A stretch of DNA of 7,994 bases from Candidatus Limimorpha equi (GTDB lineage Bacteria; Bacteroidota; Bacteroidia; Bacteroidales; F082): positions 1 to 7,994 of the forward strand of contig JAGHSL010000377.1 of assembly GCA_018065885.1 (NCBI GenBank), read 5' to 3'. Shown one piece after another: positions 1 through 6,177 of this stretch. The translations under genes and the position numbers were made by a program. The notes under the pieces are model-generated. The model was given only the letters and a program-made list of their open reading frames with translations. It was not told where the DNA came from and searched no databases. The first letter of the stretch is position 1. Each line of letters begins with the position of its first letter.

Positions 1-30
1 CTATTCAAAATTAAACTACATTATAAAGGA

Positions 31-94
31 CACGGGATTTCGAGACTGCGAGGCTTCGGGATGCCGGAATGCCTCGTAATCTCGCATTCCCGCG
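31..94. repeat. Long imperfect inverted repeat (GC-rich hairpin)
   Basis: The arms 31-54 and 71-94 are reverse complements at 19 of 24 positions. The inner part is strongest: CGAGGC at 49-54 pairs with GCCTCG at 71-76. The 16-base centre (55-70) is itself nearly self-complementary (TTC and GGAA at its ends). ATGCCTCGT occurs at 69-77 and again at 101-109, so the motif is also directly repeated. The base composition is much richer in GC than the AT-rich flanks. This looks like an intergenic repeat element or the end of a mobile element. Both strands can be read as open frames here, but that is expected of such a sequence and I do not call a gene. Confidence 0.7.
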
Positions 95-195
95 ACCTCG
101 ATGCCTCGTTTTCAATATGTAAACTAAGGCAATTATATACCTTTTACCCATATTTGTTGGATATGCCAACCGATACAGTGTCCGAAGGATCCAAA

Positions 196-348
196 CTGCC
201 CCCGCCCTATACCCGCTCCGTACTTCGTCCAATACTCGTCCATACTTCGCTCAATGCTCACCCAATCCAAGGGATTGGACAAGCTGTGTGTCAGGTTATT
301 ACAAATAACAGTAGAAGTACGGTGAGGGCCCTTGGAGGTGACGGGCAG
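196..348. other. Nested inverted repeats; possible structured RNA or mobile-element remnant
   Basis: Several perfect complementary segments are nested. CTGCCC (196-201) pairs with GGGCAG (343-348) and encloses CCGTACTTC (218-226) with GAAGTACGG (314-322). That pair encloses two local hairpins: CCAATCC/GGATTGG (262-278, 3-base loop) and GTTATT/AATAAC (295-309, 3-base loop). Further short palindromes lie at 156-170 (GTTGG/CCAAC), 325-332 (AGGGCCCT) and 363-373 (CCACT/AGTGG). The order is compatible with one multibranched fold, but I cannot compute its stability or its strand. A 77-codon minus-strand frame with a GTG start (366-133) runs through it. It resembles no protein family I know and is not called as a gene. 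Confidence 0.4.
218..261. repeat. Two imperfect tandem 22-base repeats
   Basis: Units 218-239 and 240-261 match at 16 of 22 positions. Both share the core TACTTCG followed by CAAT and CTC. The first nine bases of unit 1 (CCGTACTTC) also have a perfect reverse complement at 314-322, so the repeats lie inside a larger inverted structure. Confidence 0.6.
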
Positions 349-370
349 CAGGCAACGGAAACCCACTAAG

Positions 371-717
371 TGGCAAATAAACTCTCTGTCGCTCTTTCTC
401 CGCTTTTTGATGCTGCAAAGTCAGATAGGGAAAATCTTTTTTTGCCACGAATTATCTTCTCTGTTTGGGTCTGAAAGTATATAATTACCTAAACTGATTT
501 TGATTACCTACTTAAAAGTTGTAATTAAATGCATATCAGTTAATTCATATTAATTTATGGAAAATTTGTGGCAATTTGTGTTCAACAGGAAATCAATGGC
601 TTATGTTTAGATGTGTTACAACTTGTTTTTAGCGTTACTTAATGTGAAGAATTAAGATTCTCCTTTTATTGTCAGCCTAATGTTGGATTATATTGCTTTG
701 AAAGTTTACTTCCTCCA
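371..717. other. AT-rich intergenic stretch without a recognisable gene
   Basis: This stretch has frequent stops in all frames, strong AT bias and no RNA gene I can recognise. It lies downstream of the small Cys-rich gene, but I found no convincing rho-independent terminator. The only hairpin followed by a T run (423-443, plus-strand direction) has a 4-base stem and is too weak to call. Confidence 0.6.
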
Positions 718-876
718 TCATCGCTTTAATGGGCAATTCGTGTTGTAGCAGCTTTTGCAGTGTGTTTGTGCGTCGTTTTGTGTACAGTTATTATCTTTTC
801 TTTTAAGTAAAAAGAATAAAGCTGTTGCGGCAAAAGCAATAACTATGATTATCACTATGAGTGTAGGGGCGTTCAT
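718..876 (-). CDS. FeoB-associated Cys-rich membrane protein
   Basis: This 52-residue protein has one hydrophobic helix (about residues 5-23), then a basic KRK stretch, then a short tail with four cysteines at 31, 40, 43 and 48. The arrangement matches the small FeoB-associated Cys-rich membrane proteins found beside feoB in many anaerobes. They are thought to assist Fe(II) transport, although their exact role is not established. I chose the ATG at 876-874, not the longer upstream reading. It overlaps the feoB stop as ATGA, an AGGA lies 8 bases upstream, and the longer version would add 28 residues that merely overlap the end of feoB. The overlap implies translational coupling and a single transcript with feoB. 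By topology the Cys-rich tail should be cytoplasmic, since the KRK flanks it (positive-inside rule). Confidence 0.85.
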   Translation of the reverse strand: MNAPTLIVIIIVIAFAATALFFLLKRKDNNCTQNDAQTHCKSCYNTNCPLKR

Positions 877-3206
877 ATAAAGATTCCTGCAATCGAGTAA
901 GCAATCCAGGCCATAAACCAAGCAATAACGCATTGAAGGACTACGACGTAAAAGGCCCATTTGCCGCCTAATTCACGTTTGATGGAGGCAATGGTTGCCA
1001 CGCAAGGCGTGTAAAGCAGACAGAAAACGAGCATCGGGATGGCTGTCAAAGTGGTGATGAAGGCTGTCCCGTTCAGAACTTGCATGGTGGAAACGACACT
1101 TTCCTTGGCAATGAAGCCGCTTATCAGGGAAGTGACGATTTGCCATTCGCCTAATCCTAATGGCTTGAAAATCGGAGCAATGAGGCCCGCGATGCTTGCC
1201 AAAATGCTTCCTTCGCCGTTTTCAACCGTGTGGAAATGGAAATCGAATGTCTGTAAAAACCAGATGACGATTGATGCAATGAAAATGACGGTGAAGGCAT
1301 TTCGGATGAAGTCTTTTGTCTTTTCCCATAAAAGGTGCCCAACGTTTTTCGGACTTGGCAAACGGTAATTCGGCATCTCCATTACGAATGGCGCGGCTCC
1401 GCTGTTTTTGTTTAACCATTTGGAAATCAATGCGGAAAGTAAGCCTATGGCGATGCCTAAAAGGTAGAGGCAAATCAAAACAAGCCCGCCATGATGTGGG
1501 AAGAACATGGAGGTGAAAAACGCATAAATCGGTATTTTTGCCGAGCAACTCATGAACGGGATGAGTAGGGTGGTGCGCCAGCGGTCGTGTGCAGATGACA
1601 GGGAGCGTGTGGCCATGACTGCGGGAACGGAGCAACCAAAACCGACGAGCAACGGAATGATGCTGCGTCCTGTGAGACCTAATTTGCGCAAAAAACTGTC
1701 GCTGACAAAAGCTATGCGCGACATGTAACCGCTGTCTTCCAAAATGCTGAGGAAGAAAAACAGGATGATGATAATCGGGACAAAACTCAGCACGCTTCCA
1801 ACACCGCCAAAAATGCCTTTCACCACCAATGCCTGTACGGTTGGATGGACGTTCCAATTGGCCAAAGCATCGCCGCAAATATTGGCAAGTCCTTGAATGC
1901 CATTGCTTAGCAGGTCTTGTAACGGCGCGCCTATGACATCAATCGAAAGCCAAATCACTGCAAACATGACCAATAGGAAAATTGGAATGGCGGTGAATTT
2001 GCCTGTCAGATATTGGTCTATATGGCGGGTTCGCTGGTATTCCTTGCTTTCCTTGGGCTTGACAACGGTTTGCTGGCAAAGCCTGTTGATGAACGAAAAA
2101 CGCATTTCGGCCATGGCCGCGGCACGATCCAAACCGCGTTCTTCCTCCATTTGGATAATCAGGTGCTCAAGCGTTTCTTTCTCATTTTGTGAGAGTTGCA
2201 ATGCGTTGAGAATGAATCCGTCACCTTCAATCAGTTTTGAGGCTGCAAAACGGATGGGAATGTCGGCGCGTTGGGCGTGGTCTTCGATGAGGTGCATGAT
2301 GCTGTGAAGGCAGCGGTGAACGGCGCCTTTGTGGTCGTCTTTGCTGCAAAAGTCCTGATGGGCAGGTCTTTCCTGATATTTTGCAATGTGAATGGCGTGG
2401 TCGATGAGTTCGGCTACGCCTTCGTTTTTTGCCGCTGAAATCGGGACGACTGGCAAACCCAAGATTTGTTCCATCTGGTTCACGCGAATGGTGCCGCCAT
2501 TGTTTCGGATTTCATCCATCATGTTGAGTGCCAATACCATAGGAACATCCAATTCCATCAGTTGCATGGTGAGAAAAAGACCATGCTGTATGTTGTTGGC
2601 ATCAATGATGTTGATGATGGCCTTAGGTTTTTCCTCAAGGATGAATTGCCGGGTGAGGTTTTCTTCGGAAGTATAGGGAGAAAGTGAGCAGATTCCTGGC
2701 AAATCAGTGACTTGGGTGTCGGGGTGATCGATAATGGTGCCGTCAATTCGCTCGAGGGTAACGCCTGGGAAATTGCCGGCATGTTGCGATGCTCCCGTGA
2801 GTCGGTTGAAAAGGGTGGTCTTGCCGCTGTTCTGCTGCCCGACAAGGGCAAAGGTGAGTCGTGAGCCTTTGGGCAAGGGATTTTCGTGGTCTTTGCTGTG
2901 ATATTTTCCTTCTTCACCGAAACCTGGGTGTGCGGTTTCGTCAAGGTTTGGTCTGCTTGCCTGTGGCTTTTCCTGTCTTTCTTCGCAAGGTTCAACTTCG
3001 ATTAGGGCGGCATCGGCTTTGCGCAAGGTGAGCGAATAGCCATGAATGTGTACTTCCATCGGGTCGCCCATAGGGGCGTATTTCACTATTTTTATCACTG
3101 CATCGGGAATAATGCCCATGTCGAGGAAATGCTGGCGGTTTGAGCCTTCGCCTCCCACGGCCTTAATCGTAGCGCTTTGTCCGATGTTGAGTTTGTCTAA
3201 AGTCAT
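873..3206 (-). CDS. feoB: Ferrous iron transporter, FeoA-FeoB fusion
   Basis: This is a 777-residue inner-membrane Fe(II) importer. Residues 1-72 form a FeoA (SH3-like) domain that is a separate protein in many bacteria. A charged linker follows (about 73-115). The G domain then shows G1 GQQNSGKTT (123-131), G2 FPGVT (146-150), G3 DLPG (168-171), G4 NMMD (228-231) and G5 SAAK (257-260). A helical region (about 265-395) links it to the membrane part (about 403-775). The membrane part has both Gate motifs: GCSVPAVMATR (524-534) and SCSAKIPIY (553-561). All key residues are present and no break is seen. The open frame extends 15 codons further to an ATG at 3251. I prefer 3206 because the FeoA fold begins there, AGGA sits 5 bases upstream, and the extension would cover the likely promoter. 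FeoAB fusions are usual in Bacteroidota. The gene is followed, with a 4-base overlap, by its small Cys-rich partner. Confidence 0.96.
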   Translation of the reverse strand: MTLDKLNIGQSATIKAVGGEGSNRQHFLDMGIIPDAVIKIVKYAPMGDPMEVHIHGYSLTLRKADAALIEVEPCEERQEKPQASRPNLDETAHPGFGEEGKYHSKDHENPLPKGSRLTFALVGQQNSGKTTLFNRLTGASQHAGNFPGVTLERIDGTIIDHPDTQVTDLPGICSLSPYTSEENLTRQFILEEKPKAIINIIDANNIQHGLFLTMQLMELDVPMVLALNMMDEIRNNGGTIRVNQMEQILGLPVVPISAAKNEGVAELIDHAIHIAKYQERPAHQDFCSKDDHKGAVHRCLHSIMHLIEDHAQRADIPIRFAASKLIEGDGFILNALQLSQNEKETLEHLIIQMEEERGLDRAAAMAEMRFSFINRLCQQTVVKPKESKEYQRTRHIDQYLTGKFTAIPIFLLVMFAVIWLSIDVIGAPLQDLLSNGIQGLANICGDALANWNVHPTVQALVVKGIFGGVGSVLSFVPIIIILFFFLSILEDSGYMSRIAFVSDSFLRKLGLTGRSIIPLLVGFGCSVPAVMATRSLSSAHDRWRTTLLIPFMSCSAKIPIYAFFTSMFFPHHGGLVLICLYLLGIAIGLLSALISKWLNKNSGAAPFVMEMPNYRLPSPKNVGHLLWEKTKDFIRNAFTVIFIASIVIWFLQTFDFHFHTVENGEGSILASIAGLIAPIFKPLGLGEWQIVTSLISGFIAKESVVSTMQVLNGTAFITTLTAIPMLVFCLLYTPCVATIASIKRELGGKWAFYVVVLQCVIAWFMAWIAYSIAGIFI

Positions 3207-3211
3207 ATCTG

Positions 3212-3215
3212 TCCT
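3212..3215 (-). promoter_or_regulatory. Ribosome binding site of feoB
   Basis: AGGA on the minus strand lies 5 bases before the ATG at 3206, with a second AGGA at 3218-3221. It supports this start over the in-frame ATG at 3251. Confidence 0.55.
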
Positions 3216-3233
3216 AATCCTTCGTTTAGGCTG

Positions 3234-3241
3234 CAAAAATA
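3234..3241 (-). promoter_or_regulatory. Candidate -7 promoter element of the feo operon
   Basis: The minus strand reads TATTTTTG, a full match to the Bacteroidota -7 consensus TAnnTTTG, followed by CAG. It lies 27 bases before the feoB start. I see no convincing TTG -33 element at the usual distance, so the call rests on the -7 match and position. No Fur-type operator could be identified with confidence. Confidence 0.45.
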
Positions 3242-3391
3242 AATAATTCAATCCAAACGGAAATCTCTAAATTTCTGTTGAATTAAATTGTTGGTTTATA
3301 ATGTAGTAAAAATGTTATTTGGATTTAGACTAATTTAAAATAAGGTGTCTGTTTCCAATTCTATTCTTTCTGCATATAACAGATTGGCCAT

Positions 3392-6055
3392 TTACATGAT
3401 GCCTCTTTTTTTCAGTTCCCTGAAGCAATCAAGGGTAGCCGTGACATCCGACATCGAATTGTGGGCATCTTCAAATTCACAATCGAATAGTTTCTTGTGC
3501 AGTTCCTGAAGTTTTGGCCATTTGTATCCACCGTTGCGGGCATAAATCTTGCAAAAATCAGTGGATGATTCCATAGTGCAGCGCGATGTCTTGGTTTGCA
3601 TCACATCTTTCTTGCCCAACCTAATCAGTTCGGCTCCAACAATTTTTTTATCGAAAGCGATATTATGTCCTACGATAATCTCGACCTTGTTGAAATCTGC
3701 AAGAAATTCTTCAATGGCCTTTTGCAACGGAACGCCTTTTGCCTGTGCTATCTTGGTAGTGATGCCGTGGATGCTGGCTGCATCGTTTGGAATGGAAAAG
3801 CCATTGGGATAGATGATATGGTCGTGTTGATGAAGAACACGGCAGTCCTTGTCCGTCACAATCCAGCTCAGCTGCACCAGCCTTGGCCAGTTTGAACTGT
3901 CAGATGTCGGAGCATTATAATTCATAGGAATTCCGGTGGTTTCGGTATCGAAGAAAAGATAATAAGGCGAAACATTCGATGTCTTTCTAACTGTGTTTTT
4001 CAAGTCGGTTTTTGCATTTTCACCTTCCCAAACCTTTATTTTGTCCACATATCCATATCCAATCAATTCCTCCATGAAAAAATTCAGTTTTTCCTTTGAG
4101 ACATAGATGGATTCCAATGAATTACAATTACATAAAGCCCATAATCCAATCTTATTTAGTGAATCAGGAATGACAATGCTCTTCAAACTGCTGCAACCTT
4201 CAAAAGCATCATCACCAATCGCGGTCACCGAATCAGGAATAGTAATACTCTGCAAACTGTAGCAGTTTTTGAAAGCATCATCACCAATTTTAATCACCGA
4301 ATCAGGAATGACAATGCTCTTCAAACTGCTGCAACCATAGAAAGCGAAATCTCCAATCATAGTTGCCGAGTTGGGAATGACGATGCTCTGCAAACTGCTG
4401 CAACCATCGAAAGAATAATCCTCAATCTCAGTCACCGAATTGGGAATGTCAATGCTCAGCAAATTGCTACAACCTTCAAAAGCTCCATTTCCAATCTTAG
4501 TTACCGAGTTGGGAATGACAATGCTCTTCAAACTGCTGCAACCATAAAAAGCATAATATTTAATTTCAGTTACTGAATTAGGAATGACAATGCTCAGCAA
4601 ACTGCTGCATCCATGGAAAGCACACTCCCTAATTTCGGCCACTGAATCAGGAATAATTGTATTCATACAACCAGTAACCAATTTGTTGCTTGATGTCTCA
4701 ATTATTGCATTGCAATCATTACGGCTATCATAGCTTGGATTATTCTTTCCCACAATAATGCTCTGCAAACTGGTGCAATCTTCAAAAGCATCATCACCAA
4801 TCTCAATCACAGAATCAGGAATGACAATGCTCAGCAAATTGCTACAACCTTCAAAAGCTCCATTTCCAATCTTTGTCACCAAATTTGGAATGACAAGGTT
4901 CTGCAAGCTGCTGCAACCATGGAAAACGCCATTTTCAATCTCTGTCACCAAATTTGGAATGACAATGCTCAGCAAACTGCTGCATCCATAGAAAGCAGCA
5001 CTTCCAATCTTCGTTACTGAATCGGGAATGACGATGTTCTGCAAGTTACTGCAATCATAGAAAGCGTGACTTCCAATCTCTGTAGTAGATACAGAAATAA
5101 CAATGCTCTGCAAACTTATGCAGCCTCTGAAAGCACTTCTCTCAATCTCTGTTACCGAATGGTCTTTCCTGTTTCTAACAACTCGCGGAATGTTTAGATT
5201 GCCGTTCAGAGGTATATGGCCATACCAATTACCACCATCAAGCCTGCTTCCAAAAGGAGCCACAACTCTCACTTTCTCATCATCAATATAACTGAAATAC
5301 AAATAGTTCCCATCCTTAAACCGAATGTGGAAATCCGAGTTTTCAGTTCTTTCATTAATCACTTCGTAATCCAATTCTTCTTCAGTAGGCATAATTTTAA
5401 CTTTGTCCAAATCCACTCCCGTACCTTCAAGCAATCTTGGATTCTTTATTGTAATGCTCTGTAAACTGCTGCAACCAGAGAAAGCATCACAACCAATCTC
5501 AGTTACCGAATCAGGAATGACAATGCTCCGCAAACTGCTACAGCCTTTGAAAACCCTACTCCAAATTCGAGTCACCGAATCGGGAATGACGATGTTCTGC
5601 AAACCGCTGCAACCAGAGAAAGCATAATCTCCAATCTCAGTCACCGAATCAGGAATGACAATGCTATGCAAACCTCTGCAACCATGGAAAGTTCCATTTC
5701 TAATCTCTGTTACCGAATAGTCTTTCCCGTTTCTAACATTCAGCGGAATGCTAAGATTGCCTTTGGGAGGTATATACCCAATCCAAACACCAATACCCAA
5801 AATTCTGTTTTCATCTGGTGCTATCACCGCCACCGTCTTATCATCAATATAACTGAAATATAAATAAATCCCATCTTTAAACCGAATATGGAAATCAGAA
5901 TTTTCAGTTTTCTTATCAATCACCTCGTAGTCAATTTCCTCTTCCGCAGTAGGTTTTGTTTCTGCAACTTCTTTGTTTTCACCTACTTTTTTTCCACAAT
6001 AACGGCAATAAACCGAATCATCGTCAATCTGCTTTCCGCAATATTTGCAATACAT
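3392..6055 (-). CDS. Zinc ribbon-BspA leucine-rich repeat-DEDDh exonuclease fusion
   Basis: This 887-residue protein has four visible parts. (1) A zinc ribbon with CxxC pairs at C3/C6 and C17/C20. (2) A BspA-type cap (38-113) followed by four 23-residue leucine-rich repeats (114-205). (3) A second copy of the cap (225-299) followed by fourteen repeats (300-654), with a typical BspA insertion at 438-470. (4) After a linker, a DnaQ-like 3'-5' exonuclease (about 697-887). The exonuclease has DTETTG with D703 and E705, GHNIAFD with D802, and H865 and D870 in the last motif, so the DEDDh catalytic set is complete. Its segments CTMESSTDFCKI and YKWPKLQELH resemble stand-alone Bacteroidota exonucleases of this family. 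There is no signal peptide, lipobox or membrane helix, so it should be cytoplasmic, unlike most BspA-type proteins. The start follows an A-rich leader without a clear Shine-Dalgarno sequence, common in this phylum. I infer that the repeats bind a protein or other partner and direct the nuclease. The substrate is unknown, and I know of no named function for this architecture. Confidence 0.93.
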   Translation of the reverse strand: MYCKYCGKQIDDDSVYCRYCGKKVGENKEVAETKPTAEEEIDYEVIDKKTENSDFHIRFKDGIYLYFSYIDDKTVAVIAPDENRILGIGVWIGYIPPKGNLSIPLNVRNGKDYSVTEIRNGTFHGCRGLHSIVIPDSVTEIGDYAFSGCSGLQNIVIPDSVTRIWSRVFKGCSSLRSIVIPDSVTEIGCDAFSGCSSLQSITIKNPRLLEGTGVDLDKVKIMPTEEELDYEVINERTENSDFHIRFKDGNYLYFSYIDDEKVRVVAPFGSRLDGGNWYGHIPLNGNLNIPRVVRNRKDHSVTEIERSAFRGCISLQSIVISVSTTEIGSHAFYDCSNLQNIVIPDSVTKIGSAAFYGCSSLLSIVIPNLVTEIENGVFHGCSSLQNLVIPNLVTKIGNGAFEGCSNLLSIVIPDSVIEIGDDAFEDCTSLQSIIVGKNNPSYDSRNDCNAIIETSSNKLVTGCMNTIIPDSVAEIRECAFHGCSSLLSIVIPNSVTEIKYYAFYGCSSLKSIVIPNSVTKIGNGAFEGCSNLLSIDIPNSVTEIEDYSFDGCSSLQSIVIPNSATMIGDFAFYGCSSLKSIVIPDSVIKIGDDAFKNCYSLQSITIPDSVTAIGDDAFEGCSSLKSIVIPDSLNKIGLWALCNCNSLESIYVSKEKLNFFMEELIGYGYVDKIKVWEGENAKTDLKNTVRKTSNVSPYYLFFDTETTGIPMNYNAPTSDSSNWPRLVQLSWIVTDKDCRVLHQHDHIIYPNGFSIPNDAASIHGITTKIAQAKGVPLQKAIEEFLADFNKVEIIVGHNIAFDKKIVGAELIRLGKKDVMQTKTSRCTMESSTDFCKIYARNGGYKWPKLQELHKKLFDCEFEDAHNSMSDVTATLDCFRELKKRGIM
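4094..5158 (-). repeat. Second leucine-rich repeat array, 14 units of 69 bases
   Basis: Residues 300-654 of the fusion protein. The unit consensus is SVTEIGxxAFxGCSSLxSIVIPD, with a strict 23-residue period. It is broken once, after the tenth repeat of the protein, by 33 extra residues of the NPSYDSRNDCNAII...TSSNKLVTGC type, known from BspA proteins. The last unit (632-654) is degenerate and probably caps the array. A 49-base stretch is identical at 4450-4498 and 4825-4873, exactly 375 bases apart, suggesting recent internal duplication or gene conversion. Confidence 0.9.
5159..5383 (-). repeat. Second copy of the BspA-type cap module
   Basis: Residues 225-299 align without large gaps to residues 38-113. 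They share TENSDFHIRFKDG, YLYFSYIDD, a GxIPxxGNLxIP segment and the VRN(G/R)KD(Y/H)SVTEI junction into the repeats. In BspA-type proteins such a segment, ending in ysVteI, normally begins the repeat array once. Finding it twice indicates an internal duplication of cap plus repeats. Confidence 0.85.
5441..5716 (-). repeat. First leucine-rich repeat array, 4 units of 69 bases
   Basis: Residues 114-205 of the fusion protein are four 23-residue units of the same consensus as the second array. The array ends abruptly in ITIKNPRLLEGTGVDLDKVK, a linker that leads into the second cap copy. Confidence 0.88.
5717..5944 (-). repeat. First copy of the BspA-type cap module
   Basis: Residues 38-113 follow the zinc ribbon and a short charged linker. 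The segment is predicted to be mainly beta strand and leads directly into the first leucine-rich repeat. Its second copy begins 187 residues (561 bases) further on, and the two remain clearly alike at the DNA level around 5311-5350 and 5871-5910. Confidence 0.85.
5981..6055 (-). other. N-terminal zinc-ribbon segment of the fusion protein
   Basis: Residues 1-25 show the pattern CxxCGK-x8-CxxCGKKV, the short zinc-ribbon form found at the N-terminus of many unrelated bacterial proteins. C3, C6, C17 and C20 should bind one zinc ion. Its partner is unknown; such ribbons may contact nucleic acid or protein. Confidence 0.85.
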
Positions 6056-6076
6056 ATCTTTTTTGTTTTAATGTCG

Positions 6077-6084
6077 CAAAAATA
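6077..6084 (-). promoter_or_regulatory. Candidate -7 promoter element of the exonuclease fusion
   Basis: The minus strand reads TATTTTTG followed by CG, a full TAnnTTTG match placed 21 bases before the start codon. It is the same octamer as the one before feoB. No clear -33 TTG is visible at the standard spacing. If it is real, the fusion gene is transcribed independently of the upstream helicase-nuclease. Confidence 0.45.
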
Positions 6085-6177
6085 AGTAATTTCAGCGAGT
6101 TGTTTGGTTGTTTATGGGCAAACATGCATGATACTCTATTGAGGCAGCAAGATTCAATTCTGTTTTTGCCGCAAATC

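Larger units (their letters stand above)
3207..3391. other. AT-rich spacer between the exonuclease fusion and feoAB
   Basis: This 185-base gap holds the feo promoter candidate and ribosome binding site at its left end. A weak inverted repeat near 3355-3387 (ATTGG/CCAAT on either side of about 22 bases) lies just past the stop of the upstream gene. It is too weak to be called a terminator. Confidence 0.5.

Noticed and set aside
61..369. Plus-strand open frame of 102 codons and minus-strand frames of 73 and 77 codons at the left edge
   Set aside because: They overlap each other on both strands, lie over inverted repeats, resemble no protein family I know and have no convincing start context. 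They are more likely by-products of a repeat-rich non-coding stretch.
1..420. Retron or group II intron remnant as the source of the nested pairs
   Set aside because: No reverse transcriptase is visible in the window and the characteristic intron boundaries are not recognisable, so the structure is left unassigned.
423..443. Short hairpin followed by a T run, possible terminator
   Set aside because: The stem is only AGAT/ATCT, and no plus-strand gene lies upstream that would need it.
3207..3251. Longer feoB start at 3251
   Set aside because: The 15 extra residues are not part of the FeoA fold, and the region holds a good ribosome binding site and a promoter-like octamer.
4758..5627. Plus-strand frames of 60 to 80 codons rich in ISVTESGMTML-like repeats
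   Set aside because: They are antisense readings of the leucine-rich repeat gene and inherit its period.
4094..5716. Regularly spaced repeats that could suggest a CRISPR array
   Set aside because: The period is 69 bases throughout, the variation follows codons, and the translation is a leucine-rich repeat protein in one intact frame. No constant repeat with unique spacers is present.
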